Source of the DNA: Rhizobium sp. CCGE531
GTDB lineage: Bacteria; Pseudomonadota; Alphaproteobacteria; Rhizobiales; Rhizobiaceae
DNA: 64,000 bases
Reading direction: 5' to 3'
Assembly: GCF_003627795.1 (NCBI RefSeq)
Contig: NZ_CP032684.1
Location: forward strand, 6,001 to 70,000
The position numbers were made by a program, and so were the translations under genes. This document shows positions 59,846-64,000 of this stretch, in pieces. Position 1 is the first letter of the stretch; each line of letters opens with the position of its first letter. The notes under the pieces are model-generated. The model saw nothing but the letters and a program-made list of their open reading frames with translations, was not told the origin of the DNA and did no database searches.

Positions 59846-60382
59846 ATGACCATTTTGAACGTTTACAATAACAATCCGTTAATAGATGGCCGGCAGTCGG
59901 AAAGGGCCATGCTTGTACGCAAGGGCGTGCAACTATTACTGCACGACATGCGCCATGCGGTCTTGCCGGAGTTGCCGCTTGCCAGCGGTCGCCGTGCCGA
60001 TCTCATCAGCATTTCGGAAAAGGGCGAGGTCTGGATTATCGAGATCAAGACGTCGATCGAGGATTTCCGTGTCGACCGTAAATGGCCCGAATACCGGCAG
60101 CATTGCGACCGGATGTTCTTTGCGACGCACAAGGACGTGCCGCTGGATATCTTCCCGGAGGATTGCGGACTGTTTCTATCCGATGGCTACGGCGCCCATA
60201 TGCTCCGCGAGGCGCCGGAGCATCGCCTGCCGCCGGCGACGCGTAAGTCGGTGACGCTTAACTTCTCGCGCGCGGCCGCCCAGCGCCTGCTGCTGGCCGA
60301 ATGGGCGACGGGCAAAGATTTTGCCTTCTCCCCCCGGGGAGAAGGTGCCCGAAGGGCGGATGAGGGGGGCGAGGAGCTTTAG
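59846..60382 (+). CDS. mmcB: MmcB-family DNA repair protein (PD-(D/E)XK fold)
   Basis: 178 residues from the ATG at 59846, with GAGG 7 bp upstream. Nuclease-like motif GRRADLISISEKGEVWIIEIKTS (the Asp of RRAD and the Glu-Ile-Lys of IEIK), then EYRQHCDRMFFATH. Named for the Caulobacter damage-inducible protein; function is not firmly known. The last 16 residues or so (SPRGEGARRADEGGEEL) are encoded by a palindromic repeat (60324-60370), so the original C-terminus was probably shorter. Confidence 0.9.
   Translation: MTILNVYNNNPLIDGRQSERAMLVRKGVQLLLHDMRHAVLPELPLASGRRADLISISEKGEVWIIEIKTSIEDFRVDRKWPEYRQHCDRMFFATHKDVPLDIFPEDCGLFLSDGYGAHMLREAPEHRLPPATRKSVTLNFSRAAAQRLLLAEWATGKDFAFSPRGEGARRADEGGEEL
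60324..60370. repeat. Palindromic repeat CCTTCTCCCC...GGGGAGAAGG inside the mmcB 3' end
   Basis: Arms CCTTCTCCCC (60324-60333) and GGGGAGAAGG (60336-60345), followed by TGCCCGAAGGGCGGATGAGG. This is the intact form of the repeat split by IS110 element 1 (41417-41437 and 42571-42600). Confidence 0.85.
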
Positions 60383-60441
60383 CTCAGAGCGCTCCTTAAA
60401 CCCGCGCACCACGCGGTCTTCTTCTCACCCAGGCGAAGGCG

Positions 60442-61029
60442 CTATTTCGGCGCGCGCTTGGCGAGGATGCGCTGCAGCGTGCGGCGATGCATGTTGAGGC
60501 GGCGGGCCGTCTCGGAAACATTGCGCTCGCACATTTCGTAAACGCGCTGGATGTGTTCCCAGCGGACCCGATCGGCCGACATCGGGTTCTCGGGCACTTC
60601 AGCCTTTTCGCCGGGGCGCTGCGTCAGCGCGGCATAGACGTCGTCCGCGTCGGCGGGCTTGGCGAGATAGTCGAGCGCGCCGAGCTTGACGGCGGTCACC
60701 GCCGTCGCGATGTTGCCATAGCCTGTGAGGACAACGATATGCGTATCGTCGCGCCGCTGGCGGATCGCCTCGATCACGTCCAGTCCGGTGCCGTCGCCCA
60801 GACGAAGGTCGACCACGGCGTATTTGGGCGGGTTCGCCTTGGACTTGGCAACGCCTTCCGCCACCGATTCCGCCGTCTCGACTGCAAAGCCGCGCGTTTC
60901 CATCGCGCGTGCGAGCCGGCGCAGAAACGGGCCGTCGTCGTCGACGATTAGCAATGTGGCATCCGGGCCGATATGGGCCGCGGCATCCTTCGCTTCCGCG
61001 TATGGGGCAGCGCTCTCTTTTTCCGTCAT
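60442..61029 (-). CDS. actR: Redox response regulator ActR (RegA/PrrA family)
   Basis: 195 residues from the ATG at 61029. Receiver with Asp74 in VVDLRLGDG, GYGNIATAVTAVKLGALDYLAKP, and a short Fis-type HTH at the C-terminus (ERNVSETARRLNMHRRTLQRIL). The SETARRLNMHRRTLQRILAK helix is nearly identical across the RegA family. It controls redox, nitrogen-fixation and acid-tolerance genes. It lies 75 bp after actS. Confidence 0.96.
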   Translation of the reverse strand: MTEKESAAPYAEAKDAAAHIGPDATLLIVDDDGPFLRRLARAMETRGFAVETAESVAEGVAKSKANPPKYAVVDLRLGDGTGLDVIEAIRQRRDDTHIVVLTGYGNIATAVTAVKLGALDYLAKPADADDVYAALTQRPGEKAEVPENPMSADRVRWEHIQRVYEMCERNVSETARRLNMHRRTLQRILAKRAPK

Positions 61030-61104
61030 TTTATCTTCTATCCCGGCGACCATACGCCTGCATATTCAACCGATTTTGACGATCGCTGTTTTAAGCCGTG
61101 AAAA

Positions 61105-62442
61105 TCATTTTGTCGAATTACTGTCGATCAGCACGCGCGGCCATTCGACGCGGACGCGCGCTCCCGGCGCCTCCGGATCGCGATTGCTGAAGGAAAGCGC
61201 GGCACCCGACCGTTCGAGTAGCGTCTTGGCGATGAAGAGGCCGAGCCCGAGGCCGCCGGCGGTATCGTCCCGCTGGCGCGATGTGACGTAGGGCTCGCCG
61301 ATCCGCGCCAGTATTTCGGGCGAATAGCCGTTGCCGTCGTCCTCGATGACGATAGTAAGAGTGCTGACAGTATATTCCACCGTGATGGTCACTGTCTTGC
61401 GGGCATAGTCGACTGCATTTTCGATGAGGTTGCCGAGGCCGTACATGATGCCGGCATTGCGGTTGAGGACAGGTTCGCCGGAGCGCGGGCTTTTCTCGAT
61501 CAGCTCCAGCGCGATCCCGAATTCGCGGTGCGGCGCGATGATCTCTTCCATCATGGAGGAGAGCGTCAGCCGCCGCATATGCGCCTCGTCTTCGGAGGAA
61601 AGCGTCGTCAGCCGGCGCAGGATGTCGCGGCAGCGTTCGCTCTGGCTGCGCAGCAGCGCCACATCCTCGCGGAAGCGATCGTCCTCGCGAAGTTCGCGTT
61701 CCATCTCCTTGGCAACGACGCTGATGGTCGCAAGCGGCGTGCCGAGCTCGTGCGCCGCGGCCGCCGCCAGCCCGTCGAGCTGCGACAGGTGCTTTTCCCG
61801 CTGCAGCACCAGTTCCGTTGCCGAGAGCGCGTCGGCGAGCTGCGAAGCCTCCATCGAGACGCGATAGGCATAGAAGGCGGCAAAGGCCATGGTGGAGGCG
61901 ATCGAGCACCAGACGCCGAGCTGCATCACATTGTGGACGTTGACCGAGACGCCTTCATACCAGGGAAGCGGAAAGGGCGAGAAGGCAAGCCCGGTGATGC
62001 AGATCATAGCAAGCAGGATCAGCGGCATGCTGTAGCGGATCGGCTGCGATGCGAAGGAAATGATGACGGGCACGCAGACCAGCGCCGAGAAGGGATTGGC
62101 AAGGCCGCCGGTGATCAGCAGCAGCCCGCAAAGCTGCAGGAGATCGAGGCTGAGCAGGGCGAAGGCTGCCGGCGGCTCCAGCCGGTGCGTCGGCGGATAG
62201 CGCAGTGTCAGGAAGAAGTTGATCCAGGCAAGGCAGGCGATCAGCACGCAGCAGGGCAGGAGCGGCATCGGGAATTTCAGCCAGAAGGCGACGATCATGA
62301 CGGTCACCGTCTGGCCGCCGACGGCAAGCCAGCGCAGGCGCACCAGCGTCTGCAGCCTCAGCCGCCGGCTGGTGTGGTGGTCATCCTGTGCCTTGATCTC
62401 GGCTTCGGAGAGTTTTTCCAGTCCTCGGAAGAAGCGTGCCAT
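61105..62442 (-). CDS. actS: Redox sensor kinase ActS (RegB/PrrB family)
   Basis: 445 residues. Six or so membrane segments (about 40-200) with the quinone-binding-loop motif GGLANPFSAL. His231 in AAAHELGTPLATI. Cys271 in SERCRDIL corresponds to the redox cysteine of Rhodobacter RegB. HATPase motifs NLIENAVDYA, EDDGNGYS and GGLGLGLFIAK. It senses respiratory redox state and phosphorylates ActR. Its start lies 2 bp from the hrpB stop. Confidence 0.96.
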   Translation of the reverse strand: MARFFRGLEKLSEAEIKAQDDHHTSRRLRLQTLVRLRWLAVGGQTVTVMIVAFWLKFPMPLLPCCVLIACLAWINFFLTLRYPPTHRLEPPAAFALLSLDLLQLCGLLLITGGLANPFSALVCVPVIISFASQPIRYSMPLILLAMICITGLAFSPFPLPWYEGVSVNVHNVMQLGVWCSIASTMAFAAFYAYRVSMEASQLADALSATELVLQREKHLSQLDGLAAAAAHELGTPLATISVVAKEMERELREDDRFREDVALLRSQSERCRDILRRLTTLSSEDEAHMRRLTLSSMMEEIIAPHREFGIALELIEKSPRSGEPVLNRNAGIMYGLGNLIENAVDYARKTVTITVEYTVSTLTIVIEDDGNGYSPEILARIGEPYVTSRQRDDTAGGLGLGLFIAKTLLERSGAALSFSNRDPEAPGARVRVEWPRVLIDSNSTK

Positions 62443-62444
62443 TG

Positions 62445-64000
62445 TCAGGTCCCCCGTGGCTTGACGCGTGTGGTCGGCAGGGCATCGGCCGGATCTTCCG
62501 GCCAGGGATGCCTCGGGTAGCGCCCGCGCATGTCGGCGCGCACATCCTTCCAGGATCCCGCCCAGAAGCCGGGCAGGTCGCGCGTCGTCTGAATCGGCCG
62601 GTGCGCCGGCGATGTCAGTTCCAGCACCAGAGGCAACCGGCCGCCGCCGATCGCCGGATGCTGCTTCAATCCGAACAGCTCCTGGACGCGAATGGTCAAG
62701 AGCGGTTCCTCGCCGTCATATTGTATGGGATGGCGCTGGCCGGTCGGCGCCTCAAAATGCGTCGGCGCCATCCGGCCGAGATCGCGCTGCAGCTCATGCG
62801 GCACCAGCGACATCAGCCCATTGGAAAGCCCGCCGGCCGAGATGTCTGAGAGGCCGCGCGCTTCCGTCTGAAATGGCGTGAACCAGTCATCCAGCCGCGC
62901 AAGCAGGGCCTCGTCGCTGACATCGGGCCAGGGTTCGCCGATCGTCCGGTGCAGGAAGCCGATCCTTTCCCGCAGCTGCGCGGCTTCCTTGGAAAAAGGC
63001 AGGACGCCGATCCCCAGCTCGCGAATACCTTCGGCCAGCGCCCTGGCCGCCTGCTCGCCGGAGGGGCGCGGCAGGGGCGTTTCCTCGAAGATGATGGCGC
63101 CAAGCCGCGTCGCCCGCCGCGCCCGCACCTGACGGCTGGCTCTATCGAAAAAGCTCTGGTCTTCGGTGCGGATCTCGCCTGGCAGATGCTCTTCCACCTC
63201 GGCGCGGGAAATCTCGGCCGCGGCGAGAATGCGCGCCTGCGCGGCGCGGCCGGTCAGGTCGGCAATGACAAGCATCTGCGAACCGGCAAGGCGTTCGGTT
63301 TCCGGCAGCTCCGCGCCGCGCCCGTTCGCCATGACGAAGCGTCCCCGCCCGCCGCGCTGCAGGGCGATCCGATCGGGGAAGGCATGCAGGAGCAGCGCAC
63401 CGGCGAGCGGGAGAGTGGAAGCCGCGCCGGTATTGCCGCCGGCAGCCTGGGCGAGGCGTCCGGCCAGGCGGCGCGAGGCCTCCGCCCGTTCGCCTCTCTC
63501 CGTCTTGAAGCGCCGCAGCCGGTCTTCCAGGTCGATGCTTTGTCCGCCGAGGCCCTGTTCCGTCAGCAGCACGGAGAGCAACGCCGCCTCGCGCGCCTGG
63601 CCGAATTCGGCGGCCGAAATCACCATGGCCGCCAGCCGCGGCGGCAGGGCCAGTTCGCGCATCAGCCGGCCACACGCCGTCAGCCCGTTTTCGGCGTCGA
63701 GCGCTCCCAGCTGCCGCAGCAAGGTCCGCGCCTCGGCAAGCGTTATCGCCGGCGGCTGGTCGACGAAGGCAAGCGTCGCCGGATCCTGCACGCCCCAATG
63801 AGCCAGATCGAGCGCAAGGCCTGAAAGATCGCTGGAAAGGATCTGCGGCGGCGTAAAGGCAGGCAGAGCCGCCGTCTGGCCCGGATGCCACAGGCGGATG
63901 GCGATGCCCGGCTCGGTTCGCCCGGCGCGGCCGGCGCGCTGATCGGCCGAGGCGCGCGATACGCGCACCGTCTCGAGCCGCGTGATGCCGGTCGAAGCCT
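62445..64000 (-). CDS. hrpB: ATP-dependent RNA helicase HrpB, C-terminal part (runs off the window)
   Basis: The open frame continues to the last base, so the N-terminal helicase core is missing here. The visible part starts inside motif VI (RLETVRVSRASADQRAGRAGR), followed by the HA2/ratchet domains and the HrpB C-terminal domain (GRYPRHPWPEDP, LTSPAHRPIQTTRDLPGFW). HrpB belongs to the DEAH family; its cellular role is poorly known. It ends 2 bp before actS, and the two may be co-transcribed. Confidence 0.96.
   Translation of the reverse strand, partial: ASTGITRLETVRVSRASADQRAGRAGRTEPGIAIRLWHPGQTAALPAFTPPQILSSDLSGLALDLAHWGVQDPATLAFVDQPPAITLAEARTLLRQLGALDAENGLTACGRLMRELALPPRLAAMVISAAEFGQAREAALLSVLLTEQGLGGQSIDLEDRLRRFKTERGERAEASRRLAGRLAQAAGGNTGAASTLPLAGALLLHAFPDRIALQRGGRGRFVMANGRGAELPETERLAGSQMLVIADLTGRAAQARILAAAEISRAEVEEHLPGEIRTEDQSFFDRASRQVRARRATRLGAIIFEETPLPRPSGEQAARALAEGIRELGIGVLPFSKEAAQLRERIGFLHRTIGEPWPDVSDEALLARLDDWFTPFQTEARGLSDISAGGLSNGLMSLVPHELQRDLGRMAPTHFEAPTGQRHPIQYDGEEPLLTIRVQELFGLKQHPAIGGGRLPLVLELTSPAHRPIQTTRDLPGFWAGSWKDVRADMRGRYPRHPWPEDPADALPTTRVKPRGT

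Overview
The window reads as chromosomal core DNA of a Rhizobium-type alphaproteobacterium (Rhizobium leguminosarum/etli/tropici group or a close relative). The evidence is GC-rich DNA with rhizobial codon use, the ChvG/ChvI-HprK-EIIA-HPr-pckA neighbourhood, DivL next to ahcY, ActS/ActR, MmcB, and mosaic palindromic intergenic repeats of the rhizobial RIME kind. From memory, genes such as gyrB, pckA, hisB and hslUV lie close to the replication origin in these chromosomes. No tRNA, rRNA, CRISPR array or prophage was seen. Two IS110-family elements are the only clear mobile genes.

Layout. 1-4.8 kb: end of a Tim44-domain gene, mltA, an Smr-domain gene and an XRE regulator in a tightly overlapping run, then a palindromic repeat and gyrB. 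4.9-15.2 kb: metabolic and stress genes (nitroreductase, DUF2218, glutathionyl-hydroquinone reductase, PLP decarboxylase, FAH-family enzyme, PHB depolymerase, DUF2852, a YgjP-like metalloprotease, and an HxlR regulator facing an SDR and a quinone reductase). 15.3-20.5 kb: trpF-trpB-trpA-accD-folC. 20.7-34.5 kb, minus strand: trxA, addA, addB, murU, a TsaE-AmgK fusion, divL and ahcY. 34.7-40.6 kb: ptsH, manX (EIIA), hprK, chvG and chvI on the minus strand, divergent from pckA. 40.8-44.3 kb: arfB, an IS110 element, alkB and coaA. 44.3-48.0 kb, minus strand: hisB-DUF2628-hisH-hisA-hisF-hisE, leading into coaA. 48.2-57.4 kb: hslV, hslU, a DUF1402 protein, a cytochrome P450, a HyuA-like protein and glcB. 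57.5-64 kb: a second IS110 element, an L,D-transpeptidase, mmcB, actR, actS and the truncated hrpB.

How the genes fit together. Several groups are pathways: the second half of tryptophan synthesis, most of histidine synthesis, AddAB recombinational repair, and MurNAc recycling (AmgK and MurU). Others are regulatory: ChvG/ChvI with PTS-Ntr components beside the gluconeogenic gene pckA, the redox pair ActS/ActR, and DivL, a kinase whose phospho-acceptor histidine is replaced by tyrosine.

The most interesting material outside plain gene calls is as follows. The ahcY leader has a dyad operator and a perfect 10-bp long-range pairing that ends next to the ribosome binding site. An IS110 element is inserted exactly inside a palindromic repeat, and its non-coding end folds like a bridge RNA. 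The DUF1402 protein carries lytic-transglycosylase-like motifs. Two very large palindromes lie between the P450 and HyuA-like genes. A repeat element encodes the C-terminus of MmcB, and AccD has lost three of its four zinc-finger cysteines.
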